Assembly (NCBI RefSeq): GCF_008084905.1
Contig: NZ_VSFC01000012.1
Coordinates: forward strand, 121,832 to 185,831
From: Xanthomarina maritima
GTDB lineage: Bacteria; Bacteroidota; Bacteroidia; Flavobacteriales; Flavobacteriaceae
Reading direction: 5' to 3'
DNA length: 64,000 nt
A model generated the notes under the pieces. It made no database searches. It was not told where the DNA came from and saw nothing but the letters and a program-made list of their open reading frames with translations. A program made the position numbers and the translations under genes. Shown in pieces: positions 27,006 through 36,364 of this stretch (position 1 is the first letter of the stretch; every line of letters starts with the position of its first letter).

Positions 27006-28043
27006 ATGTCATCAACCAAAAAATTAAGTTTTCTAGATAGTTATTTAACCCTTTGGATTTTTATTGCCATGGGAATTGGAGTAGGACTTGGCTATTTAAT
27101 TCCATCTATTCCAGATTATATCAACTCCTTTAGTAGTGGTACAACCAATATTCCAATTGCTATTGGACTCATTTTAATGATGTATCCACCTTTAGCAAAA
27201 GTGAATTATGCTTTATTACCAAAGATTTTTAAGGATATAAAAATCTTATCTATTTCCTTGGTTTTAAACTGGATTGTTGGACCTGTTTTAATGTTCATTC
27301 TGGCTATTACTTTTCTTCAGGATTATCCAGAATATATGGTTGGTTTGATATTGATTGGTCTAGCTAGATGTATTGCTATGGTTTTAGTATGGAACGATTT
27401 AGCTGAAGGTAACAGCGAATATGGAGCTGGTTTGGTAGCTTTAAATAGTATTTTTCAAGTATTTGCTTATAGTTTTTATGCTTGGATTTTTATTACAGTG
27501 TTGCCACCTTATTTTGGTTTTGAAGGAGCTATCGTGGATATATCTATAGTGACCATTGCTGAAAGTGTATTTATTTATTTAGGAATCCCTTTTTTATTGG
27601 GCTTTTTAAGTAGAAAAATATTAGTAAGATTGAAAGGAGAAACTTGGTATAACGAGGTATTTATTCCTGCAATTTCACCATTAACATTGATTGCCTTATT
27701 GTTCACAATTGTAGTCATGTTTTCTTTGAAAGGCGAATTAATAGTTGAAATTCCTATGGATGTTATCATTATTGCAATTCCTTTATTAATATATTTTACA
27801 CTTATGTTTTTAATAGGCTTTTTTGTTAGTAAAGCTATGGGAGCAACCTACGATAAAAATGCAGCGATTGCTTTTACAGCTGCAGGAAATAACTTCGAAT
27901 TAGCCATAGCTGTAGCTATTGCAGTGTTTGGTTTGAATTCAGGACAAGCTTTTGCAGGAGTTATTGGTCCACTAGTAGAAGTGCCAGCATTAATACTATT
28001 AGTTCGAGTAGCTTTTTGGTTAAGGAAGAAATATTACGTTTAA
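27006..28043 (+). CDS. arsB: ACR3-family arsenite efflux permease
   Basis: A 345-residue inner-membrane carrier with ten predicted TM helices that expels As(III). Family hallmarks are [18 protein letters not shown] in TM4-loop, carrying the essential cysteine, and [18 protein letters not shown] with the conserved glutamate in TM9. This is the ACR3 (BASS superfamily) type, not the E. coli ArsB type, despite the commonly shared gene name. It starts one base after arsC and ends the operon, 10 bp from the convergent M23 peptidase gene. Confidence 0.93.
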   Translation: MSSTKKLSFLDSYLTLWIFIAMGIGVGLGYLIPSIPDYINSFSSGTTNIPIAIGLILMMYPPLAKVNYALLPKIFKDIKILSISLVLNWIVGPVLMFILAITFLQDYPEYMVGLILIGLARCIAMVLVWNDLAEGNSEYGAGLVALNSIFQVFAYSFYAWIFITVLPPYFGFEGAIVDISIVTIAESVFIYLGIPFLLGFLSRKILVRLKGETWYNEVFIPAISPLTLIALLFTIVVMFSLKGELIVEIPMDVIIIAIPLLIYFTLMFLIGFFVSKAMGATYDKNAAIAFTAAGNNFELAIAVAIAVFGLNSGQAFAGVIGPLVEVPALILLVRVAFWLRKKYYV

Positions 28044-28053
28044 TAAATCTTAC

Positions 28054-28953
28054 TTATTCAATAATTAGTTTCTGACCAATACGTAAGGTGCTATTGTATT
28101 TTAAATGATTGCTTTTACAAATAGCAGTAATACTCGTATTATTTCTTGTAGAGATTCTTGACAAAGTATCTCCTTTTTTAACTATATAAACCTTTGTAGG
28201 TCTATTCATACTTGCTATAGCTTCTTCTTTAGTAGAAAAGATCTCAAGCTTACTTTGACGATAACTATTGTGTAATTCTGGTCTTGTCCATGCCTTAGTA
28301 ATCCATATATCATTAGCTTGTACACGATTAGAATTATCAAAATTCAAAAGGTATTCTGGATTAACAGGAATTCCTTGGTAAGTCATTTCTAAATGTAAAT
28401 GACTTCCTCTTGCATTCCCAGAGGTTCCACCTTTTCCTAAATAACTACCTGCTACAACAGTATCGTTTTCTTTTACACCATATCTAGATAAATGTGCATA
28501 AACTGTTTCAAGACCATTAAAATGTCTTATTACAACAGACCTTCCATGGCCTGAACTATAATCTGCAAATCTAACTACGCCATCAAACATAGCATAAAGA
28601 CTATCTCCTGTAATTAAATCGATATCGATACCTTTATGGGCTCTACCTTTTCTCCATCCATATCTAGAAGTAACTACCTTATTTCTAGAGATGGGAGACA
28701 CATAATTAGAGTCTTTAAATTGTATATGTATAGGGAAGTTTTCTTCAGTTGAATAGGCCAATTTTATTTTACTTGTATCCCAATATTCTGAGGTAATATC
28801 TATTGTGTTTTCTTTTATATTTAAATCATCTAAATACTCACTTAAACTATCTATAAAATGGTTAGATTCTATAGAATTTATTTCTGGTGACATATTTTGA
28901 GAAAAAGAAGTGTAGGTTAGAAACGAAAAAATTAGGGCAGTAAATAACTTCAT
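28054..28953 (-). CDS. M23 metallopeptidase with C-terminal LysM domain
   Basis: An exported 299-residue cell-wall hydrolase or envelope protein. The signal peptide ends at about FSQ (residue 19). The M23 domain (about 95-210) has the zinc motifs HKGIDIDLITGD and HLHLEMTYQG, and RHFNGLETVYAHLSRYG. The C-terminal LysM (about 255-299) has IVKKGDTLSRISTRNNTSI. All zinc ligands appear present, so it is probably an active endopeptidase on peptidoglycan. It is transcribed alone; 230 bp of AT-rich sequence separate it from the cyclase gene. Confidence 0.9.
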   Translation of the reverse strand: MKLFTALIFSFLTYTSFSQNMSPEINSIESNHFIDSLSEYLDDLNIKENTIDITSEYWDTSKIKLAYSTEENFPIHIQFKDSNYVSPISRNKVVTSRYGWRKGRAHKGIDIDLITGDSLYAMFDGVVRFADYSSGHGRSVVIRHFNGLETVYAHLSRYGVKENDTVVAGSYLGKGGTSGNARGSHLHLEMTYQGIPVNPEYLLNFDNSNRVQANDIWITKAWTRPELHNSYRQSKLEIFSTKEEAIASMNRPTKVYIVKKGDTLSRISTRNNTSITAICKSNHLKYNSTLRIGQKLIIE

Positions 28954-29183
28954 ACTTTATTGATTGTCAAATAATCCATACGTCTTTTGGACTAATTTGA
29001 TTTAAATTAAACAATTCTGATCGACGAAAATAATAAAAACAACGATAAAATACTTGATTTATTGTGTATTTACCTTTTGTAGTTGATGTATTTTAACATT
29101 TTTTGCAGAATATTAATGTTAAATAAATAATATTCAATAAGTTATAAATTGGTTAGTCTTTAAATTTTAACATTCTATATTTA

Positions 29184-31037
29184 TTATAAAGACATATTTT
29201 GCTGCAATTTAGAAATTTTATTTTCACTTCTAATTCCAGTTACGAAGTACATTTTTTGAAGCCCTCTATTTTTTATCTCTATTTCACCTCTATACTCACA
29301 AATAAAGATGTCTTTTACAATCTGATAGGTCTCTTCAGAAATATTAATTTTTCCAGACTCAGAATAAGATTCCATTCTAGAAGCGACATTAACAGAATCT
29401 CCCCAAATATCATATGAAAACTTTTTAGTACCAACAACACCAGCAACAACAGGACCTGTATTAATACCTATACGTATATTAAAACGAGTTTGATTGTTAG
29501 GATTATTGATTTTAGATTGAGTGACAAATTCTAATATTTCAAATGCTGCAAATATAATTTTCACAGCGTGATTAGAATTTAAATTATCTAAGCCACCAGC
29601 ACACATATAAGCGTCTCCAATAGTCTTTATTTTTTCAAGTCCATGTTTTTCAATAATTGCATCGAATTTTGAAAAATAATAATCAACACTTTCAACAAGC
29701 TTCTCTGGAGATAAATTTTCTGCATATTGTGTAAACCCTTCAAAATCTGTAAATAAAACTGATACAGAATCGAATTTTTTAGCTTGAACTTTGCCATTTT
29801 GCTTGAGTTCTAGCGCTGTTTCTTCAGGTAAAATATTAAGTAATAAAGTTTCTGAACGTTCTTTTTCTAGTTCAATGATTTTATTAGTTCGTCTAACATA
29901 TTTAAAACGTCTAAAAAGACCAAATGCAAAAATAATTAAAACAAGAAGTGCTGCTAAGGTTGAAAAAACTATAATACGTTGATTCTTTTTTTGCTGATTA
30001 AGTAAATCTACTTGAATTTGTTTTTGAGATACTTCAAAGTTGACTCTAAGGTCTGCCATTTCTTGTACAAAATGAATGTTATTTACACTATCTCTATAAG
30101 TGATATGGTCTTTATAAAACTTATAAGAATCCTTAAGATTACCAGTTTTTTCATTGAGTTTAGAGAGTTTTAAATTAGCATCACTTATTTGATCTTTTAG
30201 CCCTAATGAGGAAGCTAATTCGAGACTTCTATTTGCTGTTTTAAAGGCTTCCGTGAAGTTGTTTTCTTCAACATAAATATCTGACAAATATAATAGGTAG
30301 ACAGAAATAGCATAATTATCATCAAGAGGTTCTAAGCTTGTAATGGCTTCTTCCAAGAAGGCTTTAGCTTGTTTGTGTCTTCCTTGTTCGGTATATACCA
30401 TACCAATGTTCCCTTTATTGTAAGCAATTCCTTGATTATATTTAATGTTCTTAAATATAATACCTGATTCTTCAAAATTGCTTAGAGCTTTATCGTATTT
30501 TTTAAAATGAAAATAATTATCTCCTGCATTTAAAAGTGCTGATCCTAAACCGATAGAATCATTTATTTTTCTAAATAAATCAATGCTTTTAGAATAATAT
30601 GTAGCTGCATTTTCTTTATTTTCCATAACGGAATAGGTGTCAGCTATCGCAATCAAAACAGCACCAATTCCTTCTACATCTTCTAAGCGATTATTTAATT
30701 CTAAACTCTTGAAGAACGATTCAAGCGCTTCAACATTATTGCCTTTGCTTGATAACGCATAGCCTTTATATAAATAACCTCTTTTTAGAAATTCTTCTAA
30801 TTTAGAATCTATTTCAGACTTAGAAATTAAAAGCTCAGAATAATATAATTTAGTATCTGGATTAGTTTCATCCCATAATATATCACTAATTAACTCTAAT
30901 TCATTTCCTTTGTAATTACCAGAATTATATAAAGAAACCAAACTATCAGCTATTTTTTGATTTTGACTGAAAGCCCCTTGAATGAAATAACATAAACAAC
31001 CTATAAATAAATAATAGATTTTTAATTTTATTAACAT
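29184..31037 (-). CDS. TPR-containing transmembrane class III adenylate cyclase
   Basis: A 617-residue membrane protein. A signal/anchor is followed by an N-terminal TPR array (about 75-330), probably periplasmic, then one TM helix (about 350-372), a short coiled coil and a C-terminal cyclase domain (about 405-600). The metal aspartate is in FTDFEGFT and the second in KTIGDAYMCAGG. Adenine-specifying Lys and Asp lie in LEKIKTIGDAYM and YDIWGDSVNVASRME. The Asn/Arg pair NVASRM is present, so a homodimer should be active and make cAMP. It is 10 bp downstream of the 127-residue protein gene. Confidence 0.88.
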   Translation of the reverse strand: MLIKLKIYYLFIGCLCYFIQGAFSQNQKIADSLVSLYNSGNYKGNELELISDILWDETNPDTKLYYSELLISKSEIDSKLEEFLKRGYLYKGYALSSKGNNVEALESFFKSLELNNRLEDVEGIGAVLIAIADTYSVMENKENAATYYSKSIDLFRKINDSIGLGSALLNAGDNYFHFKKYDKALSNFEESGIIFKNIKYNQGIAYNKGNIGMVYTEQGRHKQAKAFLEEAITSLEPLDDNYAISVYLLYLSDIYVEENNFTEAFKTANRSLELASSLGLKDQISDANLKLSKLNEKTGNLKDSYKFYKDHITYRDSVNNIHFVQEMADLRVNFEVSQKQIQVDLLNQQKKNQRIIVFSTLAALLVLIIFAFGLFRRFKYVRRTNKIIELEKERSETLLLNILPEETALELKQNGKVQAKKFDSVSVLFTDFEGFTQYAENLSPEKLVESVDYYFSKFDAIIEKHGLEKIKTIGDAYMCAGGLDNLNSNHAVKIIFAAFEILEFVTQSKINNPNNQTRFNIRIGINTGPVVAGVVGTKKFSYDIWGDSVNVASRMESYSESGKINISEETYQIVKDIFICEYRGEIEIKNRGLQKMYFVTGIRSENKISKLQQNMSL

Positions 31038-31047
31038 AGTTTAATTT

Positions 31048-31431
31048 TCAATTTCTCATTTGAAGTTTTGGATCATCCGAATAAGGTGTATCGTCTCCAT
31101 CTATTTTAAAACCAATACAGTAATACTCTTTTTTGCCTTTTCCAGGAGATTTTGTAACAATAGTACCAACATAATTACCATCTTTTGGAACAGGATTTCC
31201 ATCTAATAAGGTGTAATTATCCTTCGTGATTTTTGTGTTTTTGGTAATACCTGTAAGTTCAGAAATACCACTACTGTAATCTGGTATCCATGTTACTGTT
31301 ACTCCAGGATCAACACTAGAAGTTATGTCATCTCCTTTTGAAGAATTACCTTCAGAATCTTTTAATGTAAGTTTTGGAGGATTGGTTCTAGAATCTGTTA
31401 GACTAACTGTAATTTCAACTGCTTTACTCAT
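31048..31431 (-). CDS. Small soluble beta-rich protein paired with the cyclase
   Basis: A 127-residue protein without signal peptide or TM segment. The sequence, with VTVTWIPDYSSGISELTGIT and DGNYVGTIVTKS followed by YYCIGFKIDGDDTPYSDDPK, looks like a beta-sandwich resembling small Ig- or cupredoxin-like proteins of Bacteroidota that end in a DPKI/LQ motif. No function is known to me. It is first in a two-gene operon with the adenylate cyclase (10 bp). A sensor-ligand or regulatory partner role is inference from this spacing. Confidence 0.6.
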   Translation of the reverse strand: MSKAVEITVSLTDSRTNPPKLTLKDSEGNSSKGDDITSSVDPGVTVTWIPDYSSGISELTGITKNTKITKDNYTLLDGNPVPKDGNYVGTIVTKSPGKGKKEYYCIGFKIDGDDTPYSDDPKLQMRN

Positions 31432-31704
31432 AATATAAAAATTAAGGTTACTAAATAATTGTTGCTATTTTCAATTACTCAAGAAAAACAATATAAATTT
31501 TTGGGGAAAGCTTTAGATATATCTTACTAAGATACAATTATTTTTCTGATAATTTATATAAGCTATTGTTGTCAAGTTTAATACCATTTGGTTGGTTGTA
31601 ACTAAAGAAGTTACATTCAATATATTTCTAGAGTTTAAATTATTTATTCCTAAATTGTTTATTAATTTTGGCAAACAATATTTCTTACATTCAAATAGAA
31701 AAAA

Positions 31705-32625
31705 ATGAGTAAACCTAAAAGTGGCGTTTTAATTATCCTTTCATTTTTTTCAATTTATGTCATTTGGGGTTCTACTTATTTACTAAATAAAATTTTAGTT
31801 TCAGAAGTATCTCCTTTATTATTAGCATCCATTCGATTTCTATTAGCAGGTTTTCTTATATTTTTTATTTCGAAACTCTTGAAACTGTCTTTAAAAATTA
31901 CAAGACCTCAGCTTTTAAATTGCATCATTGCTGGATTTTTATTTTTAGTTTATGGGAATGGCGTATTTGTTTGGGCATTAAAATATGTAGACAGTGGTTT
32001 TGCAGCGCTAATTGCTGCCACACAACCCTTATTTGTTATTTTTTTAATGCGTATTCTTCATGGAATTAAGATTAAAAAAAAATCTATGCTTGGTGTGGCT
32101 TTAGGTATTATTGGTATGTACATATTGGTAAGTCAAGACACTCTTGTATTGAAAAGTGATAGTATTCTTGGAATTCTAATGATTTTTAGCTGTATTCTTT
32201 GTTGGAGTTATGCTAGTATATTTGTTTCTAGAGCTAATTTACCTAGTAGTTTTTTTGTAAGTACAGGGTATCAAATGTTAACTGCTGGTATCATGCTTAT
32301 TACACTTAGTCTTTGTATTGGAGAAACCTGGCTTTCCCCATGGTCTTGGAGTACGAATGCTCAAAGTTCTATGATATTATTAATTATATTTGGAAGCGTT
32401 GTTGCCTTTTCAGCCTTTAATTATTTATTAAAGGTTGTATCTGCTGAAAAAGTATCCACATCAGCTTATGTAAATCCAGTTATAGCAATTATATTAGGTT
32501 GGTATGTCTTAGACGAACATATTTCTTTGCAATCTATAATTGCTGCCTTAATATTATTAACAGGTGTCTATTTTATTAATTCTAAGAAGAAATTCACTAT
32601 ATTTAATAGATTCAAAAATAAATGA
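31705..32625 (+). CDS. EamA/RhaT-type permease (DMT superfamily)
   Basis: A 306-residue inner-membrane protein with ten TM helices in two EamA repeats. Characteristic segments are YVIWGSTYLLNKILV in the first helix, FLLAGFLIFF and the second-repeat SAYVNPVIAIILGW. Members export amino acids or metabolites; the substrate cannot be told from sequence. It is followed by the glutathione peroxidase gene with a 4-bp ATGA overlap, so the two are co-expressed. The 273 bp before it hold only a 7-bp hairpin (31597-31615). Confidence 0.88.
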   Translation: MSKPKSGVLIILSFFSIYVIWGSTYLLNKILVSEVSPLLLASIRFLLAGFLIFFISKLLKLSLKITRPQLLNCIIAGFLFLVYGNGVFVWALKYVDSGFAALIAATQPLFVIFLMRILHGIKIKKKSMLGVALGIIGMYILVSQDTLVLKSDSILGILMIFSCILCWSYASIFVSRANLPSSFFVSTGYQMLTAGIMLITLSLCIGETWLSPWSWSTNAQSSMILLIIFGSVVAFSAFNYLLKVVSAEKVSTSAYVNPVIAIILGWYVLDEHISLQSIIAALILLTGVYFINSKKKFTIFNRFKNK

Positions 32626-33188
32626 ACTTTATAATGACTAAATTAACCTTAATTATCGTATTACTTATGTCCTTTTTTTTCAATAGAGATAAAATATCAA
32701 CTAATATGCAAGAAACTGAGAATTTTTATAATATTTCTATTAATAGCCTAACGGGAGTTCCTATAGATTTAAATGATTTTAAAGGGAAGAAAATACTTAT
32801 TGTAAATACAGCATCAGAATGTGGTTTTACAGGTCAATATGAAGGCTTACAAGAATTATATGATACTTATAAAGACAAATTGGTAGTAGTTGGAGTTCCT
32901 TGCAATCAGTTTGGTGGTCAAGAACCTGGTTCTGCTAAAGAAATTGAATCGTTTTGCCAAGTAAATTATGGGGTAACCTTTCTTATGACAGAAAAAGTGG
33001 ATGTAAAAGGGGAGAGCCAGCATCCACTTTACACTTGGTTAACAAACAAAGATTTAAATGGCATTAGTAGCTCTTCAGTAAAATGGAATTTTCAAAAGTA
33101 TTTAATTGATGAAAATGGGACACTTATTGACTACTATTACTCCATTACTAAACCTAACAGTTCTAAAATTACTAATCATTTGAAATAA
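32622..33188 (+). CDS. Glutathione peroxidase-like thiol peroxidase (Cys type)
   Basis: Reduces hydrogen or lipid peroxides, in bacteria usually with thioredoxin. Catalytic residues are C67 in NTASECGFTGQYEGL, Q96 in CNQFGGQEPG, W155 and N156 in VKWNF. The selenocysteine position is an ordinary Cys. The 188-residue form has an N-terminal hydrophobic stretch (residues 8-20), so it may be membrane-anchored or exported. The ATG at 32622 overlaps the previous stop (ATGA); a second ATG at 32634 would remove four residues. The overlap supports 32622. Confidence 0.92.
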   Translation: MNFIMTKLTLIIVLLMSFFFNRDKISTNMQETENFYNISINSLTGVPIDLNDFKGKKILIVNTASECGFTGQYEGLQELYDTYKDKLVVVGVPCNQFGGQEPGSAKEIESFCQVNYGVTFLMTEKVDVKGESQHPLYTWLTNKDLNGISSSSVKWNFQKYLIDENGTLIDYYYSITKPNSSKITNHLK

Positions 33189-33269
33189 ACCTATATCAAT
33201 TAATAACGTTATTTTAAAATTGAAGCAATTTTATAAAAGGATATAACAACATAACCAATTAAAATTAAA

Positions 33270-34439
33270 ATGAAATTTAAAATATTACTATGCATATTAT
33301 TATTAATTGTAAATGCTCCAATATATTCACAGGTTAAAAAAGATGATAAAAAAAATAAAGAGAAAGTAAAAATTAGTTTAAAAGACACTTTAGATGGAAA
33401 ATTAGACGCAAGTGAATTTTTAATAAAGGCTGATGGCTTTATACCTGCTCCACAAATAATTACGCAACAAGCCCTTGGTAGATTTGGGCTATTAATTACC
33501 CCTATTTTTATAAAACCTAATAAACATCAAGTTAAAGGGCATTATACTCCACCAGACATTACAGCCCCATTTATTGGCTATACACTAAATAAATCTTGGT
33601 TTGTTGGTGGTATGCGAATGGCACATTTGCCACAATATGGCCTTAAATACAGAGTAGGTCTTGCATATGCAAATGTAAATATGGATTTTTATAGAACCTT
33701 GCCACAAGTTGGAGAACAAGAATTTTCATTTAATTTTAAAAGCACTCCAATATTCATGTCTGTTATGAAAGAGGTTATAAAAAACTCTAACTTATATATA
33801 GGAATTGAGTATTTGTTTATGCATTCTAGTGTCTCACCTGAATTTGACTTTACAAATCTACCAGGTTTTTTGAATGATAAAGATTTTAAAAGTAATTTAA
33901 GCTATTTGGGAATTGGATTAGATTATGATGTAAGAGATAATATATTTACACCAAATAAAGGGACGCAGATTACATCTAATTTTCTGGTAAATTCAAGTTG
34001 GACTGGAAGTGATTATAACTTTCAGAACTTTAACGTCTCTGTTTTTCAATACTTTCAAACAGCACATAATTTAGTTAGTGGTTTTAGATTAGAAACGAAC
34101 TTTCAGTTTGGAAATGCACCTTTTTATGCAGAAAAAAGTATACAAATGAGAGGTGTCCCTATGGCAAGGTATCAAGGCACATCGATTTATACATTAGCAA
34201 CAGAACAACGATATGATTTTGATTTGCGTTGGAGTGGTGTAATTTTTGGAGGTTTATCAAAAGCCACAACAAGTGAAGTAAAATTCGATGATGCTACACT
34301 GGTTTATAGTTATGGTGTTGGTTTTAGATACCTACTTGCTAGGTTGTTTAAACTACGAGCAGGAATAGATGTAGCCAAATCTAATGAAGATTGGGGATAT
34401 TATATAACCATTGGTTCTGCTTGGAACAATAGAAATTAA
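33270..34439 (+). CDS. Outer-membrane beta-barrel protein (Omp85/surface-antigen-like)
   Basis: A 389-residue outer-membrane protein. The signal peptide ends near IYSQV (about residue 21). There are no POTRA domains. The C-terminal barrel shows alternating strands, including YLGIGLDYDVRDNIFTPNKG and FNFKSTPIFMSVMK, with typical aromatic strand ends. Homologous Bacteroidota proteins resemble the BamA/patatin-type barrel; old labels such as glyceraldehyde-3-phosphate dehydrogenase are wrong. Its transported or bound substrate is unknown. It follows the peroxidase gene by 81 bp in the same orientation. Confidence 0.8.
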   Translation: MKFKILLCILLLIVNAPIYSQVKKDDKKNKEKVKISLKDTLDGKLDASEFLIKADGFIPAPQIITQQALGRFGLLITPIFIKPNKHQVKGHYTPPDITAPFIGYTLNKSWFVGGMRMAHLPQYGLKYRVGLAYANVNMDFYRTLPQVGEQEFSFNFKSTPIFMSVMKEVIKNSNLYIGIEYLFMHSSVSPEFDFTNLPGFLNDKDFKSNLSYLGIGLDYDVRDNIFTPNKGTQITSNFLVNSSWTGSDYNFQNFNVSVFQYFQTAHNLVSGFRLETNFQFGNAPFYAEKSIQMRGVPMARYQGTSIYTLATEQRYDFDLRWSGVIFGGLSKATTSEVKFDDATLVYSYGVGFRYLLARLFKLRAGIDVAKSNEDWGYYITIGSAWNNRN

Positions 34440-34590
34440 TAAATTTAATTGGTTGTAATATATTTAGCATTTCATCGATAATTTTACACCTTTTTTTCAT
34501 TTCACCGTAAAATTTTATAGTTCATAAGATTTATTATGAAGTAATAGGCCTAAATGTATAATTTTAAACGAATTATATAAAATAAGTCTC

Positions 34591-35196
34591 ATGAAAAAGT
34601 TTATTATAATCTTTTCTATCTCTAGTTTTTTTTGCTCTTTTGTACAGCTAAAAGCACAGGATTCTGACAATGTTTTAGAAGAAATACCTTTTGATTTTAT
34701 GTCTAGAAGTCCTATTTATGATTACTCCGAAAAAAACTTAAACAATACAGATACCATTCCTGGTTTTGACTCTCAGGAAAGCAAACTTAAAATTTCTGGT
34801 ACTATTTTCCAAAGTGATGGTGTTACTCCTGCTAAAGATGTAATTCTTTATATAGATCAGCCAAACCAAGATGGTGAGTACGATTTACAATTTGAAAACG
34901 ATAAACGGTTTGTGTATAACAGAGGTTGGATAAAAACGGATGCTAATGGCCATTATACATTCTATACCTTTATTCCAGGTTCTTATAGACATACTAGAGA
35001 GTTAAGACAGATTCATCCTATAGTAAAAGTGGCTGGAAAACAAGAATATAATTTAAATTCCTTTATTTTTGAAGATGATCCGTTTTTAACTAAAGCATGC
35101 CGTAAAAAACTTAAGAAAAAAGGAATTAACAGCATCCTTACTACTGTAAAAAAAGAAGACATGTATGTGTCAACACATAATATTGTTTTAAAATAA
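34591..35196 (+). CDS. Exported intradiol-dioxygenase-fold protein
   Basis: A 201-residue secreted protein with signal peptide MKKFIIIFSISSFFCSFVQL and a beta-sandwich of the intradiol ring-cleavage dioxygenase family: KISGTIFQSDGVTPAKDVIL, then RGWIKTDANGHYTFYTFIPG and YRHTRELRQIHPIVKV. In classical enzymes two Tyr and two His bind Fe(III); here YRH and IHP could supply some of these, but I cannot place all four. Such small exported members are of unknown function. A long terminator hairpin covers its stop codon. Confidence 0.8.
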   Translation: MKKFIIIFSISSFFCSFVQLKAQDSDNVLEEIPFDFMSRSPIYDYSEKNLNNTDTIPGFDSQESKLKISGTIFQSDGVTPAKDVILYIDQPNQDGEYDLQFENDKRFVYNRGWIKTDANGHYTFYTFIPGSYRHTRELRQIHPIVKVAGKQEYNLNSFIFEDDPFLTKACRKKLKKKGINSILTTVKKEDMYVSTHNIVLK

Positions 35197-35234
35197 AAAA
35201 GAAAGATCAGTAATCTGGTCTTTCTTTTTTATTT
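35191..35234 (+). terminator. Rho-independent terminator
   Basis: A 20-bp stem (35191-35210 with 35215-35234, one wobble or mismatch) around a TAAT loop, with A-run and T-run flanks. It includes the dioxygenase-like gene's stop codon and is placed to work bidirectionally with the converging 77-residue gene. Confidence 0.85.
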
Positions 35235-35295
35235 GATACTCACTTCAGCATAATAAATTAATTATAATAAGGTTTTATAATAATACGCTTGCGTT

Positions 35296-35529
35296 TTATG
35301 CTTTGTATATACCACCTGTGTCATTTAGTTTTAATAACTTGTTTTGGTGGTAAATTCTAGACTTGCGTTCGCCATTCTTATACCAAACACATTCTAAATA
35401 GCTATGGTTGTTTTTAGTTCCAAATAAGGGATCTTTTTTAATAACATATTTTAAAACCTCCATTTTTTGATTGTTGGGTATCCCTTTTAATTTTACCCAA
35501 TCTCCAGGTTTAAATTTTTTAGATATCAT
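35296..35529 (-). CDS. Small YodC/DUF2158-like protein
   Basis: A 77-residue basic cytoplasmic protein. The start MISKKFKPGDWVKLKGIPNN is followed by a Cys/Trp segment LECVWYKNGERKSRIYHQNKL. This resembles the DUF2158/YodC pattern (GDxVxLKSG ... CxWF ... F). Function is unknown; the beta-barrel (SH3-like) fold suggests nucleic acid or protein binding. It is transcribed with or near hsp20 on the minus strand, 113 bp downstream of it. Confidence 0.7.
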   Translation of the reverse strand: MISKKFKPGDWVKLKGIPNNQKMEVLKYVIKKDPLFGTKNNHSYLECVWYKNGERKSRIYHQNKLLKLNDTGGIYKA

Positions 35530-35642
35530 GGTAAAAAAATATTAAAAAGTTATACGTAGTTTAATAAAGTTAATTATAAATGAAAAGCAGAGGCTGTGTT
35601 TACAGCCTCAACTTTTATCTTAAAACATGTTGCCTGAAAAGA

Positions 35643-36119
35643 TTAAGTTACTTTTATAGTTCTAATAGGCTTTTTCTTGGCTTCTTCTTTTTTGGGTAAT
35701 GTAATATTTAAAATACCATCAAAATATACTGCATCAATTTTAGAATCATCTACACTTTCAGGAAGCGTAAATGTTCTTTTAAATGAAGAATAACCAAATT
35801 CTTTACGAGTATAATTATCTTCTTTTTGTTCTGTTTCTTCTTTTGTTTCTGAAGAAATGCATAAGTTATTGTTATCAATATCTATTTGCAGATCAGATTT
35901 TTTAATTCCAGGAATTGCCATTTCAACAACAAAAGAATCTGATTTTTCTTTGATGTTTACTTTTGGTAAGGACATACCTGTATTAAAACTTGAAGGAAAT
36001 ACGTTAGGTAAGTCGCTTTTAAAAATGTCTTCAATCCAATTTGAAAAACTAGGAAAGTTTACGTTTGAAATAGTGTTTGGTAAACCTCCATTTTTTGGTA
36101 CTTTAACTAAAGTGCTCAT
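35643..36119 (-). CDS. Hsp20 / alpha-crystallin small heat-shock protein
   Basis: A 158-residue ATP-independent chaperone that binds unfolding proteins as large oligomers. The alpha-crystallin domain spans about residues 50-145 with VNIKEKSDSFVVEMAIPGIK then FKRTFTLPESVDDSKIDAVY and DGILNITLPKK. The I-X-I-type C-terminal tail reads PIRTIKVT. N-terminal region is aromatic and serine-rich as usual. The 245 bp upstream contain inverted copies of AAAATGCCAA (36189-36198 and 36303-36312 in reverse), a possible regulatory site. Confidence 0.93.
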   Translation of the reverse strand: MSTLVKVPKNGGLPNTISNVNFPSFSNWIEDIFKSDLPNVFPSSFNTGMSLPKVNIKEKSDSFVVEMAIPGIKKSDLQIDIDNNNLCISSETKEETEQKEDNYTRKEFGYSSFKRTFTLPESVDDSKIDAVYFDGILNITLPKKEEAKKKPIRTIKVT

Positions 36120-36364
36120 AATAATAAAAATTTTAAATTAAACAATAAGTCAAAAATTCAATCTTAACGATTTATTTACCTAAAATGCAAACAAAATGCC
36201 AAATGAAAATACAACAACATTTTTAACTAAAAATTAATATTTTATTAATAATTTTTAAACAAAACATACAATTATACGAGTAATAAGTAATTAAGAGTGT
36301 CATATTGGCATTTTGCACTGAAATTTTTACAGTTGTTTATGCCACTATTAATAAACAGATATTA

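Noticed and set aside
23055..28043. Integrative element around topB and the arsenic operon
   Set aside because: TopB and ars genes do occur on mobile elements, but no integrase, relaxase, conjugation gene or boundary repeat was found around them.
29184..31431. Calling the cyclase pair an antiphage signalling system (CBASS-like)
   Set aside because: The enzyme is a class III adenylate cyclase with a TM and TPR sensor, not a CD-NTase, and no effector gene is next to it.
31597..31615. Hairpin TGTAACT/AGTTACA before the EamA gene
   Set aside because: Only 7 bp long in AT-rich DNA with no T-run or family; could be chance.
36185..36315. Sigma-54-like TTGGCA..TTGCA element upstream of hsp20
   Set aside because: TTGGCATTTTGCAC has GG and GC too close together for a -24/-12 promoter; it is more simply one arm of an inverted repeat.
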